The notes: generated by a model from the letters alone, not told the origin. A stretch of 64,000 nucleotides of DNA from Clitoria ternatea (GCA_037962975.1 CM075672.1:52708501-52772500), one strand, 5' to 3'; positions 1-11,443 are shown, counted from the first letter of the stretch. Made by a program: numbers and translations.

Positions 1-174
1 CCACTTCTGGAGGGTCAAAGCATGGAACCTGCACTGTCCAAATCCGGCCCCGAAGGTGAAACACAAGAAGGTACTCAAACTGGCCCAGAGACCGAAGCGG
101 ATAAGGCTCAAACGGAGGGAGCTGAAGAGGAGAGAGCGGAAGTGCCCACCTCAGAAAATCAACCACCTGCTCCT
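1..174 (+). CDS. C-terminal tail of an ORF antisense to the Tat-like element
   Basis: The plus strand is open from the window edge to a TGA at 172-174, so only the last 57 residues are seen. The tail is acidic and rich in Glu, Thr, Gly and Pro, and ends in PPAP before the stop; no catalytic domain is visible. AT-rich DNA with AATAA-like signals follows, like a plant 3' end. The ORF runs against the gag-pol of the element at 1-7711 and lies where that element's 3' region should be. Tat-lineage elements are known to carry extra antisense ORFs between pol and the 3' LTR, so this is probably one. A flanking host gene or an unrelated insertion is possible, because the N-terminal part is outside the window. 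Confidence 0.45.
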
Positions 175-721
175 TGATTTTATGCATTCATTTGTAGCTG
201 TGTACTGGGATCAGCTCCAATTTTAACATTTTGAGACTCATAAAATTTTTCTTCATAAAAATAAGATTTGTTTTTGCTTCTTTTCAATCATTTATGTTAA
301 ATATACAGTTGCTAGATAACTTAGTCGTATACGCAATACTTTACCTTTTCAATACCTTACAAATCCGCTCTGCTTAGCTATATTGCTGTTTAAAGCGTGT
401 TTATCAACTCGAAGTAAGATAACAAAAATGGTAATCAAAGAAGCAACAATTAAGTTAAAGTATGCCCTGTCCCCAAGTATAAGTATTTTGGGAAGGGAAA
501 TTTCGCTATAAAACGTTACCTTTAACTTCCTGGAAATTGGAAAGGTTCATCCGATCTCGAAGATGTAGAACGGCCATATTCGCATTCAACTGCCCCATTC
601 AGAATGCTTCGGAAATGAGGACGGAAATTATATTTAGAGTTTGGTACAACCCTTTCCTCCAAGTCTTCATATAGGTTTTGGCATGACTTTGTAAAGGTTA
701 GTGAACTACACCTTTCTCTTG
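175..721. other. 3' untranslated region of T1, nothing coding
   Basis: I see no supported gene here. It is AT-rich sequence between the antisense ORF tail and the tandem repeats, and presumably part of the 3' UTR of T1 on the minus strand. Confidence 0.4.
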
Positions 722-1090
722 AGGTTCGGTCTTATCCTACAACTCAAGTCTTCAACGGTGTTCGGTTCGATCCTGCTAACCGTACCCAGAGTTCGGTTTA
801 ATTCCTACAATCCAGGCCTTCAACACGGGGTTTGGATCAGGGCTAATCCTGAACCTACTGCGCCCGTTACTTGGGGTTCAGCGTGGTTTCGAAGATGAAC
901 CAGCTTACTACGCCCAAGCCTTCACATGGTGTTCGGTTCGATCCTAATAACCATACTTGGAGTTCGGTGCAATCCTACAATCTAAGCCTTCAGACGGTGT
1001 TCGGTTCGATCCTACTAACCGTACCCAGAGTTCGGTGTAATCCTACAATCCGGGCCTTCAGATGGGGTTCGGTTCAATCCTACAACCCAT
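722..1090. repeat. About 68 bp tandem repeat in the 3' UTR of T1
   Basis: Units begin GGTGTTCGGTTCGATCCT and start at about 757, 928, 996 and 1064; the last three are 68 bp apart. Each unit has an internal half-repeat (AGTTCGGTGYAATCCTACAA). The part at 826-927 is a diverged, longer unit. Such arrays are known from the hypervariable 3' UTRs of Tat/Ogre elements, where they can seed satellite DNA. Two short ORFs across it are by-products of the repeat. Confidence 0.8.
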
Positions 1091-1096
1091 TTCCCC

Positions 1097-1235
1097 CTCG
1101 AGGAGTTACATCGTCAATACACAGAATAGGTGATTGAGATCATCCGTCCTGAGGGTCTTCAATCGTCCCTGGAGGAGTTACATCATCAACTACAGACTGA
1201 GTAGTTGAGATCATCCGTCCTGAGGGCCTTCGCTT
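1097..1235. repeat. Two-copy 72 bp tandem duplication in the 3' UTR of T1
   Basis: Two units start at 1097 and 1169. They share GGAGTTACATC and TTGAGATCATCCGTCCTGAG, followed by GGBYCTTC. The sequence is unrelated to the 68 bp units immediately to its left, so the same 3' UTR holds two independent tandem families. Confidence 0.75.
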
Positions 1236-1456
1236 AAGAACGACTTATAGTTATAAATCACATCATATAAATGAGAGAGTGAGATTGATAGAGTCGAAAA
1301 TTGCACTTTCATTAAGTTGAATAGATATTACAAAGGGAGCGTAGCTGGGGTCATGCCTCGTTAAAACCTTCTTGAGAAAACCCAATGGGAAAAAACTCAA
1401 GTAAGGAAAAAGAGTACATGCCGTCTTACCAACTAACTATAATAAATACGTAAGTT

Positions 1457-2885
1457 CTAAGTGTTCCACTTATTGCGAATTGGGGTTCCATCGAGCTCCT
1501 CGAGTCGGTATGATCCCTTTCCTGTCACCTCAGCAACTCTGTAAGGGCCTTCCCATGTTGGTGCTAGTTTCCCTTGATAAGTAAATTTATTGCCCACAAT
1601 TGCCTTTCTTAAAACAAGATCTCTGGTGTTGAATGCTCTGTGTTGAACACGTCTGTTGTACCGGAGAGCTGCCTTCGCTTTTATTGCCTGGTCTCTGATG
1701 AAAGCTCCTTCCCTTAATTCATGGAGAACGTCCAGCTCCGATGCCAGATTGGCGTTATTGTCTTCAACTGAAAAATATTCCACTCGGGCCGATCTGGTTT
1801 GTAGCTCCACTAGGATCATCGCCTCAACTCCATAGGTCAACCGATATGGGGATTCGTTAGTGGAGGAGTGCGGTGTAGTACGATACGCCTACAGAACGTG
1901 ACACAGCTGATCAGTTCAACCCCCTTTGCTTCTCCAAGACGCTTCTTCAACCCCTTCAGCACCTCTCGATTGGCTACTTCTGCTTGGCCATTCATCTGAG
2001 GGTGCTCAACAGACGAGAAAATTTGGATTATCCCCAGTCCTTCAAGCAAATCTGTGAACTTTTATCTGTGAACTGGGTGCCGTTATCAGTTACAATCTGC
2101 CCTGGGACACCGAATCGAGCTATGATATTTTCATACACGAAGCGTCTTGTCCTTGCAGAGGTGATGTGCACCACTGGCTCAGCCTCAATCCACTTAGTAA
2201 AGTAATCTACTCCCACAATCAAATGCTTGATACCTCCTGGAGCAGTAGGGAACGGACCCAAGATATCAAGGCCCCATTGGTAGAACGGCCAGGGCACAGC
2301 GGATGAGGAAAGCTCTTGGGCCGGTGTATGATGGAGATTGGAAAATCTTTGACAAGCATCACACCTCTTCACAAAATCTACTGAATCCTGCTTCAACGTG
2401 GGCCACCAGTAACCAGTCTTGAGGATTTTTCTCATTAAACTCCTTCCCCCAACATGGTGCCCACACTGCCCCTCGTGTACTTCCTCCAACACTGCTTGTA
2501 CCTCGTCTTCTCTCAAACAAAGGAGGTACGGGACAGAGAATCCCCTTTTGTAAAGAACACCATCAACCATGGTAAAGTACGGCAGTTCTTTTTTCACTCT
2601 TCTCCTTTCCTTCTCATCAGTAGGGAGCTGTCCGTCTGCCAGATAGCGGATGTAAGGGATGACCCAAGAATTTTCATAAGGGTAATTGACCATAATATCA
2701 TTTAGGGAGGGAAACAAAGGGATGCTAGGTGATGTCAATGTGCTTTGAACCACTGTCGTGGTACTGCCAGGCTGTTTTGTACTTGCAAGCCTTGATAAGA
2801 TATCCGCTTTGGTGTTCTCCTCTCTTGGCACATGCTTGAATTCTAGAACGTCAAATCTCCCCTTCAATTCATTCACACAATTCAA
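1457..2885 (-). pseudogene. Integrase of T1 (frameshifted)
   Basis: Ty3/gypsy integrase, which would join element cDNA to host DNA. From its start it shows the HHCC zinc-binding region (HEGQCGHH, then CDACQRF), then the catalytic core with LDILGPFP (first Asp), VTDNGTQF (second Asp) and HPQMNGQAEVANRE (Glu). The tail is YQGKLAPTWEGPYRVAEVTG, typical of Tat-like integrases, and it stops at NKWNT. All three catalytic acidic residues are present. The frame is broken near 2040, just after the second Asp, consistent with a one-base loss in an A run, and again near 1900, so the protein is in three pieces. The stretch before 2885 is continuous with the end of RNase H. Confidence 0.88.
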
Positions 2886-3578
2886 GTATAGTTGAAGTTG
2901 TGGCTCTTTGACCTGATATTCCCCCTAAATTTGCGAAATCACCAATTATGAATCGCTGCACAACGTAACAATCGCCGCTCGGAGGCCGGCCAAGCATGCC
3001 TCATACTCAGCTTGATTATTGGAAGTCTTGAAACTAAATTGGAGGGAAATCTCCAAGTGTACGCCGTCATCACTCTCCACCACGACACCGGCTCCACACC
3101 CTTTACTGTTCGACGATCCATCTACATAAATGGTCCAATGCGATCGAGGTGTGGTTGGATCCGATCCTGTCATTACCACCACGAAATCTGCCAGAACTTG
3201 AGCTTTAATAGCTCCCCGAGGCTCATAAGAAATTTCGAACTCAGAAAGCTCGATAGACCATTTGATCATCCTTCCCGCCAGATCTGGTTTGCTAAGTACT
3301 GAGCAGAGGGGTAAATCCGTTTTCACGAGAACTGGGTGCGCATGAAAATATGGCCTCAACCGTCGTGACGCCCACACAACTGCTAGAGCAGCCTTCTCAA
3401 TCTTTTGATATCTTCCTTCCGCCCCCTGGAATGTCTTGCTGGTAAAGTACACCGGCCTCTGCCCCTCCAGAGTTTCTTTAACCAGAGCCACGCCTAGGGC
3501 TTCATCAGAAATTGCCAAATATAAAATCAGAGTCTCACCAGGGTCAGGCTTTACCAAGATTGGTGGACTTGAAAGCAC
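2886..3578 (-). pseudogene. RNase H of T1
   Basis: RNase H degrades the RNA strand during reverse transcription. The N-terminal part is the RT-RNase H connection (YFTSKTFQGAEGRYQKIEK, RLRPYFHAHP). Then comes a second RNase H-like domain with YVDGSSN, NNQAEYEACLAGLRAA and CSDS near the end. A dual RNase H arrangement is known for Tat elements. Two stops interrupt it near 2944 and 2923 (TAA and TAG, probably from CAA and CAG). It is in frame with the integrase start and with RT upstream. Confidence 0.85.
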
Positions 3579-4538
3579 GGCCTTAAGCTGCTGGAAAGCT
3601 TATTCCTGCTCCTCTCCCCATTCAAAACTCTTGTGTTTCTTCAACGCCTTATACAGAGGAAGAGATCTATACACCATCTTGGGCATGAACCGAGCTAGAG
3701 CGGCTACCTTCCCATTCAATGATTGCACTTCCCTTAGATTCTTAGGACTTTGCATATCCAATATGGCTCGACATTTTCCAGGATTGGCCTCAATACCCCG
3801 TTGAGTCAACATGAAGCCCAGAAACTTCCCCGCTGGAACTGCAAAGGTGCATTTTAGTGGATTTAGCCTCATATTGTATTGTCACAGCCTAGTGAACACT
3901 TGGCGCAGATCTTCAATGTGATCTCCTCCAGCGGGAGTCTTTGCAATGATATCATCGATATATACTTCCTCCAGCTTAGTGTGCATTCCTTCAAATACTT
4001 GATTGATCATGCGCTGATAAGTAGCACCAGCGTTCTTCAATCCAAATGGCATGACGGTGTAACAAAAGACACCCCGGTCATTGACAAAGGCCGTTTTCTC
4101 TTGATCTCCTTCCCACATCGGAATCTGATTGTACCCAGAATAAGCATCCATGAAACTGAGGTACTGATAACCAGATGAGTCATCTACCATTCGATCAATA
4201 TTTGGGAGAGGATATGGATCCTTGGGGCAACACCGGTTAAGGTCCACATAATCCGTGCACATCCTCCACTTGCCATTAGCTTTCTGCACCATCACTACGT
4301 TGGAAAGCCAGGATGAATAACGAATCTCCCTTATAAAACCAGCCTTTAACAGTTCCTCTGTTTGCTCACACGCTACCTTCTGCTTCTCCGGTCCCAACCT
4401 CCTCTTCTTCTGGGCCACCGGTCTCGTTTCTGGGTAAACAACAAGTTTGTGGCAACAGAAATCAGGGTCCATCCCAGGCATGTCTACTGCAGTCCATGCA
4501 AAAAGGTCTTTAAACTGCTGCAAGAGAGCTAATAAACG
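3579..4538 (-). pseudogene. Reverse transcriptase of T1
   Basis: Ty3/gypsy RT. Motifs in order are LLKAGFIREIRYSSWLSNVV, WRMCTDYVDLNRCCPKD, FMDAYSGYNQI (catalytic Asp), MPFGLKNAGATYQRMI and VYIDDII (the YxDD active site at about 3950-3965), then RLNPLKCTFAV and FLGFMLTQRGIEANP. The active-site Asp residues are intact. The frame is kept throughout but has stops at 4537-4539, about 3882 (TGA, likely from CGA) and about 3600. This block starts in frame after the protease-spacer ORF, as expected for a single Pro-Pol polyprotein. Confidence 0.9.
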
Positions 4539-5309
4539 CTACTCCATGCCTACCTCCAGGTTATCATTAATATGCGTGACCTTCTCTGGGGAATCCTCTA
4601 AGACGACGTCCCTGGAACCACCATCCGGTGTGGGCTTTGAGGGGTTGAGAGGGTCGATCTTCAATTCCGCCCTGGGGTCCAAGTCAATTAGACTGACAGA
4701 CCCAGCCGCTGTTCCTCCGTCGTTCAGCTTCCTCTTCTTATTGAATGCTTCCAATTTAACCATGTTAAGGCTCAGGTTGTAACAGTACCGAGCCATCTCC
4801 TGATCACCGCGGAAGGAAGACACACCGTTGTCCTTGTCAATGAATTTGATCAAGAGGTGAGGAGTGGACACAATTGCTTCTATTGCATTCAGCGTAGGAC
4901 GGCCTATAATCCCGTTGTAGGGGGATTCCACGTCGATCACCAGAATTCTCGACTTAACCATTCTCGCGCCAGGTTCACCCTCAAAAGACATGAGGGTATC
5001 AAGATACCCTTTGGTAGGCTGCTTCACCCCATTAAAAGTCGTGAGCTCTTGCGTGTATGGCTATAAATCTGCATCAAAAAAACCCATTCTTTTGAAACAG
5101 TTATAAAAAATCACATCGCAAGAACTTCCCTGATCGACGAGGATCCTCTTCACATCTTTATTGGCAATGACAGCAATGATCACCACTGCGTCGTCTCCTC
5201 CTGGGATCGTTGGGTCAAAGTCCTCATCAGTAAATGACACCATCGGGGCTGCCACACCGTCCCTGAAAGGGCAGTTATCTCTGGGTTTGCCCTGGACAGA
5301 CAAAATCAT
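4539..5309 (-). pseudogene. Aspartic protease and pol spacer of T1
   Basis: Retroviral-type aspartic protease that would mature Gag-Pol. The active-site motif RILVDQGSSCDVIF is clear (VDQGSS is the usual Tat form of the DxG site), and ILVIDVESPYNGIIGRPTLN supplies the flap and C-terminal part. An in-frame TAG near 5061 falls between these halves. A poorly conserved, acidic and Asp-rich spacer then leads to RT. The block is out of frame with the end of gag at 5306, either a decayed junction or an old frameshift. Confidence 0.85.
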
Positions 5310-6873
5310 CCGGTGATATTTTTCCGGGCTGTGATTGATGCTCCTCCTCCAGCAAATCCTCCAGCAATCATTTCAATCACTTCACGCCTGCCCTGCCTCT
5401 GCTGCTGAGGCATATTGTTCTGCTGGGCTCCTTCAACGATCACCACTCCTTTCTGCTTTTCGATAGCAGTAAACTTTTTAACAGGGTTACGACTATTGTC
5501 ACCCTCATCATCTGGGTCTCTCCCCCTCTTGTCCATCCTTTCAGGCTCGTCTAAGGATTTTTCTCTAAACAAATATTGCTTTAGCTTTCCCTCTCTGATG
5601 AGAGTCTCCACAGTATTCTTCAATGCCTTGCAGTCGTTTGTGTGATGACCAGTTTGTTCATGAAAAGCGCAATATTTCCGTGGGTTACCAATCCTTTTGA
5701 CTGGGGGTGGCTTCCTTATACCAAAAACACTAAGCGTTGGCCAACCAACCTCCCTTATGATTTGGGAATGTCTGGCGTTTAGAGGAGCATAGTTAATGAA
5801 AGATGAGACGCGTTTGCCTCGTTGATGAGGTCGAACGCTTGCAAAGTCCTCTCGAAAGATATGCTTTTCTGGTCTCACCCTCTCCTTCTCCCTCCGTGGA
5901 AGCTGAGAGGGTGCTGGAGGTTTCATTCTAGCTGCTGTAGCCTCCAGATGCATTTCTATACCCACGTACTTGGAAGCTTTCCTTCGAAACTCCTCGAAGG
6001 TTGTTGGGGGCTCTTTGCCAAAGATAGGGCAAAAGCGGATCCAGGTTGCAAAGCTTCCACTATAATATGGAGCTGTATGGCCTCCGTGAGGTTGGGGACT
6101 AAAGCAGCCTCCTTGTAGAACCTCTTCAAAAACTCCTTGAGAGTTTCGGTCTCTCCTTGCCTTATCTGGGCCAAGGTGTGAGAAGTTCTTGGGATGTCCC
6201 TGGAGATGACGAAATGGCTTTCAAATGCAGCTGCCATTTCCTCCCAAGAATCTATGGACCCTGAGGGTAGGCTCTTGAACCAGTTGAGAGCCTCCTCCGT
6301 CAACGTTCTTGGGAACATCCTGCACATGACGTCTTCATCAGCCCCCAGATACATAGCTTGGTACACGTAAGCATCTAGGTGCTTAGTGGGATCCGTTTCT
6401 CCGTTGTACTTGCCGATCGATAATGGCTGAGTCGTTTGCAAGTGCTTAGGGATGACAACATTCATCAGTCTCCTCGAGAAAGGAACACTGAGTCTATAAG
6501 CACCAGAAGTCACCACTGCTTACTCCCTTCGCCTGGTGCTGACTCTACCACCAGAGTCTTGGGTCTGCTCTCTCTCCTCGTACATAGGGATTTTAGAGTA
6601 CTGGAGGGTCGTAGATCTTTCCCTCACTGATGCATGGTGAGCCTCTTCTGCGTGGGACGTTACCCTGTCCCCAGTTCCTCTCTTCTCCCGCTTCAACTCC
6701 ATCAACTCCTCCCTGAGTTACCTAATAACCTCATCACGAGGATCAGGGGTTTGCACTTGCACCATCCTTCGAGTGTTGGTAACAAAGGATTCGAAGACGA
6801 GTCTTCTTCCAGTCTGTTGGTGGGTCATATCCTCCACATGACCATCAACAAAATCACGTCCATCACCTTCCAT
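5306..6873 (-). pseudogene. Gag of T1
   Basis: Capsid-nucleocapsid polyprotein. The first plausible ATG is at 6873; the open frame also runs back through the primer-binding region, which argues against using the earlier TTG. The N-terminal part is polar and is broken by stops at 6718 and 6520. The core (6516-5956) has the retrotransposon Gag signature PLSIGKYNGETDPTKHLDAY and ALNWFKSLPSGSIDSWEEM, followed by LAQIRQGETETLKEF. After a frameshift near 5960 the nucleocapsid part carries YCAFHEQTGHHTNDC, a CX2HX4HX4C knuckle typical of Tat elements. Confidence 0.85.
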
Positions 6874-6917
6874 TCTGACAACCAAACTTCTATGAAAGGT
6901 GGGAATAACTCTAACGA

Positions 6918-6935
6918 GTCCCACCGGGCGTGCCA
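6918..6935 (-). other. Putative primer-binding site of T1
   Basis: On the minus strand TGGCACGCCCGGTGGGAC follows one base after the CA that would end the 5' LTR. It resembles the TGGCGCCC-type leader of Tat/Athila gypsy elements, where a tRNA 3' end primes minus-strand DNA. The tRNA is not assigned. Confidence 0.45.
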
Positions 6936-6936
6936 A

Positions 6937-7711
6937 TGAACTGGTCTGAACCAGGGTCTAGGATCCGGTGTGGGACCAGCCACAAGAGTTTAGGTGTTTT
7001 AGGGTTTACACACCGGTACAGTGGGTATCCGGTGTTATAATCCGATTTCTCAGTGGGAGAAACCGGCCTTGTTGTCCTGGAGATCCTTCACACAGACGTT
7101 TCGCATTGGGAAGGGGCGAAAGGTGGTGCCACCTGTGAAGATTCTCCGACGCTCAAGTTAGAAGAGTGAATGAACTCAGTGAACACTTAAGCAATGCAAT
7201 AGTAAAAGAGTGAGTAAGGACAACATAACCTTGCATGTGTTTTTGATCATGCTATTTATAGTTGAATGTAGGAAATGAATCGTTGGATGCAAGTGGGCCC
7301 ATTGGCTCTGATAGCGTGTAAAGTGCATCAATCAAAGTGGCTCAGTACTCAGAGTGTGTCAGGGGGGTAGGTCAATTATCAGAGTACGATCCTGTGATAA
7401 GGATGGAGGACAATCACCTTTTCGCATATTTCGCTGACACATGTACTTACCCTCTGAGGTAATTGACATTGACACATTCCGCTATGTAGGGTATCTTTGC
7501 TGATAAGCTATATGGAACTCTTATCTCATAGTGACCCTAAAGTAAACGGTTATCGACGTGAAATGAGGATGAATGAAGCATCCGTGGTAGCGAGGATGAA
7601 TAGAACGTCTGATGGAATGAGAACGGATGAAGGTACAACGGATATCCGGTGTGGCATCGTCTGAACTGTGACACCGGTTTCCCTCCTTAGAGGTCATTTG
7701 ACGTCATAACA
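6937..7711 (-). repeat. 5' LTR of T1 (outer boundary tentative)
   Basis: The inner boundary is placed where minus-strand ...AGTTCA meets the primer-binding region. The outer boundary is set at TGTTATGACG (minus) because it gives TG...CA ends, but a boundary up to about 7745 is possible. The segment has recurring CCGGT words and a TATA box. The partner LTR is outside the window, so the length cannot be checked. Confidence 0.5.
7253..7260 (-). promoter_or_regulatory. TATA box in the 5' LTR of T1
   Basis: TATAAATA on the minus strand inside the LTR, oriented to transcribe gag-pol. Position and orientation fit a U3 promoter. Confidence 0.5.
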
Positions 7712-9453
7712 TTGGGGACCGGTATCCAGACCGGATGAAGAATATAATATTCTCGAATAAGACATAAGAAACAAAGAGTTTTCATAAATTAATATATAAT
7801 AATATCAATCACAATCACAATCACATACTTAATCAATTATGAATGCATGAATGTTATGCAATATCTTTATCATAACTTTCCTATATATGTGGGCCCTTAA
7901 ATTTTAATTTGCACTGGGCCAACCAGGAGTTTACACTGTTCCATAAGTCCGAATAATAATAATATGAACAGCTCAACTGGCATGGAAACACTTAGAGACT
8001 AGTCAGATTGAGAAAGTTTTTATTGTGAAAGTACCCGACACTAGGGAGCTACCTCAGGTCCCCTGAAGCACCCTTTCACACCCTCTCATCCCAAGGCTCG
8101 TAATTAAGCCTCCTCTAATGTATCCTCGGTTTCTATAATCCGTCCTCAGACAATATCATTTAATTTCACTTTAATGATTCATGATGCATGAACTACTCGC
8201 GTATTTAGTTGGTTAAGGCTTTTAGAAACTCAATTATTAAATACCTTAAAGGTTTACGACATCATTTCAATAAACTGTACATTTTCTCAATTCTCTAAAT
8301 TTCTGTCCCACAGAAATAAATTTGGTACAGTTTTCGAATCTCACTGAAATTGAGTTTCTAAGCCTTAAATATCTCAAAAGTTTTTCATATAAAACTTTTA
8401 CATAATCTTTCTCAAATTAAATCTTAACAAGATCAAATTCTCAATTATTTCCAAATATCTTTAGTTATTAAGTTGGAAAAATAAAATAATTTTCTTTTGA
8501 AAATTTTATTTTATTAAAAGAGAATAATCTTTAAATCATTAACCAAAAATACTTAAAATTACAAAATTTTTCTTTAATTCAAGATTTAATTATCTCAATT
8601 TGTTATAAATTAATTTTCATAAAATGTCTTCTTTCTAAAATAAATACTAATTATTTTTATTCTAAATATTGAAAATAAAGTTAATAAAAATAATTTCTAA
8701 GAAGAGAAGATTTAAAGTAATAAAAATTTAAAGAGTAAGGTAAGAAAATTCTTACTAAGTTTTAGCTTTCCGTCATGCTCACTATATGCTCAAACTCCAC
8801 ATCACAAAATCATCAATCAAAATCAAGCATTATCAATTATAACTAAATATCATCAATCACATCAAATATTATTAATCACAATTAAATATCAATCAAAATT
8901 AAATATTATCAATTATAAATAATTCAAATAAATTAAATATCACTCATAATGTAATTCAAATCTTAATGGTTATTTAGATTAATAAGATTGATTTTGAGTC
9001 TTTATAGTCCATTCCTTGCATGGGTCTATGTAAGTCCATATATTCCACTCCTCGCATAGGTATAGTTCAATCCATAAGTCCATACAGGTCATAATAATTC
9101 AAGTCCTTGCATAGGTTCAGTCTAGTTCGCATATGTTATCTAGGTATTTGCATAGGTATTTTAGAGTTAGTTACATCAGATATTTAATTTAAATTTTATT
9201 ATAAATTTTAAGTTAAAAGTTAATATTTTAAAATAATAATATTATTTAATTTAAAAGGAGTAGGGGACTCCTCCCATTATTCTTATGTCTTTTCATATTA
9301 TATTATCTCACTCCCCTTTACCTCTTGTATACTGGTTCGTTATTGTAAATCCGTGCACGCCTCGTCTCCGAGTTCTAAAACATACCAATTTCATTTTAAT
9401 ATAGTTACAAGATGAAAATTAAGATTACTACTTAAAATAAAAATGGTAAATTT

Positions 9454-9680
9454 TGAATAGTGAATAGTGAATAGTAAATCGTGAATAGTAACAGTAAATA
9501 GTAAACGTAAATAGTAACGGTAAATAGTAAATCGTAAATAGTAACGGTAAATAGTAAATCATGAATAGTAATGGTAAATAGTAAATCGTGAATAGTAACA
9601 GTAAATAGTAAATCGTGAATAGTAAAGGTAAATAGTAACAGTAAATAGTAATTTACTATTGAAATAGTATTTTACTATTC
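9454..9680. repeat. AATAGTAA short tandem repeat array
   Basis: A minisatellite built from GTAAATAGTAA, GTGAATAGTAA and AATCGTGAATAGTAAC words, partly organised as units of about 27 bp (GTAAATAGTAAATCGT, then AAATAGTAACG). At its right end it folds into a short inverted repeat (AATAGTAATTTACTATT). It lies inside the LTR fragment. Confidence 0.75.
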
Positions 9681-9911
9681 AGAATAGCTACTTAAAATAA
9701 TATTATTTCTAGTATAATAATAGATTTCTAAAAACGATATAAAAATAACCCTAAAAAATATAAAAGAGAGGTATTCGTACCTTAGAATTTTAGCAGAACC
9801 TTTTTCTAAAAAATTATATTTCTCTCTCTCACTTCCACTACTATCTCACTAGCACTACTATATTAAGAAAACTTAATCTGAAATTGTGAGTTCTAAAAAA
9901 AATTCCTTCGG

Positions 9912-9919
9912 TATTTATA
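9912..9919 (-). promoter_or_regulatory. TATA box of the LTR fragment
   Basis: TATAAATA on the minus strand, followed downstream by a C/T-rich stretch like a transcription start region. It supports a minus orientation for this LTR. Confidence 0.35.
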
Positions 9920-10532
9920 TGAAAAGAATTACTATGCATTCCATTATTTTAATATAAAAGTACTGTGCATTTTTTGAAATTTCAAACCTGGTTACTGTGC
10001 ATTTTTGAAAATTTTGTACATGCACAGTGTTTTGTATAGTAACTATCGACAGAATTATTAAGCCAAATAGTAACCTTTCACTCGGTATATTTTAAATATT
10101 CAAAATCAGTCCTTTTTGAAATTTAGCGATATTATATCAGTCCTCACTAATTTTATAATAAGTAATATAAAGTTTAAATTTTAAAAACCTAAAATTTTCT
10201 GTTAATAAAAATTTATTGATATGTTCCCAATTTTTTTAACGATTGGAAAAAATCAAGATTTTTCTCGAACCGATAATTTTTAGATAAGTCTACTTGAAAT
10301 GGATTTTAGAAAATTTTCTTATAATTTAAATTCACTTTTTTATAAATATTTTTAATTTTAAGTCACTTTATATGAATTTAAAATTATTTTAAATATATTA
10401 TTTTTTTAAAATAATTGAAAATTTTAAAAAATTCCAAAAAGTCATAAATAATACGTAGATTAAAAAGTTCTAAAGAATCATAATTTAATTCCTTCAAAAT
10501 TTTAATATAAAAATAAAAATAGGGGTGTTACA

Positions 10533-11254
10533 TTTCCTATTCACATTAAACATCATCTACCAGCTATTAACCATCAATACATCATAAGTATCAAAATATA
10601 CATACCAACATAACATAAGGTGTCAAAAGGTAGATACTTAAACAACATACTTATAAATCATCATCATTATAACCAATACAAATTCATCTTTTGTTCCTTG
10701 GTAATCTCGACTCATTTGGTGCTCGCCTCCATGATACCTGTGGCATCCTTGTCATTGGTTACTAAAAAGAGAAACAACAACAGAAAGAGTGAGTGTCGAA
10801 TATATTAATTAATGTAGAAACTCAAAATTGAAAAAGGCATAACATTAGCCTTAATGTAACATACTAAGGACAAGTATGGTTAAAAAGAAAAAGTTGCTAA
10901 CACTTGAATCAGACCTCAAGTTACTTCATTATAACCAGACCCTAGGATTTGTTAATAACACACATCAATGTTTTCTTAATTAAATGAAGTCTACATATGT
11001 ATGATCTAACCTGCCTAATTAAGTATTTCAGGAACTAAATAAAGTGCATAGGTTACAAAATAAAAAGGGAGTCCATATGATCAAAAGTCTGATCTATCAA
11101 AAGTCAATATTTAGGTTTTGACCAACAAGTCTGATTCAAGCTCGCTCAGCCTTATGGTTCAACTGAATCAGACCTCAGACTTTTGGAGATCATGGATTAA
11201 CAAAAATAATGTTACTGAAGAAGTACAAATGACATAGCCATTACCTAGGAGGAA
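10533..11254. other. Unclassified repeat-derived DNA
   Basis: No gene recognised. The part near 10770-10800 (AGAAAGAGTGAGTGTCGAATAT) resembles the GAGAGTGAGTATA segment of the gypsy LTRs at about 16350 and 25040, so this may be another decayed LTR piece. Confidence 0.3.
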
Positions 11255-11440
11255 GTCACAGATCCCTCACAGACCCTAGAGGTTGCCTTAGAGAGCTTCA
11301 GGGGTCTTTTGACTAGGTCAAGGGCCAAGAAAGCTAGGTAGACACTCCAAACTCACTTGACTTCCTTCATGAATTCCACTATTGAGCCTAAGCCTAAGGA
11401 GGAGCTCTTGATGACCTTTACCCTTTGTACTTGTTTTATC
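11255..11440 (+). pseudogene. C-terminal remnant of a gypsy pol
   Basis: One plus-strand frame reads a short Leu-rich stretch and then GLLTRSRAKKAR before a stop at 11339-11341, and stays open after it with EPKPKEELLM. The G-P/L-L/M-T-R-S/A-R-A-K signature is a recurrent C-terminal feature of plant gypsy polyproteins. LTR-like sequence follows, interrupted by the MITE. The match rests on one short motif. Confidence 0.4.
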
Positions 11441-11443
11441 TTA

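Larger units (their letters stand above)
1..7711 (-). mobile_element. Tat-like Ty3/gypsy retrotransposon T1 (truncated by window edge)
   Basis: Read on the minus strand the order is 5' LTR, primer-binding region, gag with zinc knuckle, aspartic protease, reverse transcriptase, RNase H and integrase, then a long 3' UTR with tandem repeats. RT-RNase H before integrase is the Ty3/gypsy order. The Gag knuckle CX2HX4HX4C, the protease motif VDQGSS and the integrase tail fit the Tat lineage. The 3' LTR lies beyond the left edge. Coding capacity is destroyed by at least six in-frame stops and about four frameshifts, so the copy is not autonomous. The outer LTR boundary near 7711 is tentative. Confidence 0.85.
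7712..10532 (-). mobile_element. Large gypsy-type LTR fragment, probably split by T1
   Basis: The right end AGGGGTGTTACA at 10532 matches the ends of the other gypsy LTRs in this window (GGATGTTACA). Read on the minus strand it would start TGTAACACCCC. A TATA box lies on the minus strand at 9912-9919. It is very AT-rich and has no coding sequence. No left end is seen before T1, so T1 probably inserted into this LTR and the rest lies left of the window. Confidence 0.5.

Noticed and set aside
6718..6936. Start of Gag at the TTG of the primer-binding region.
   Set aside because: The TTG is part of the primer-binding site. The first ATG in frame is at 6873.
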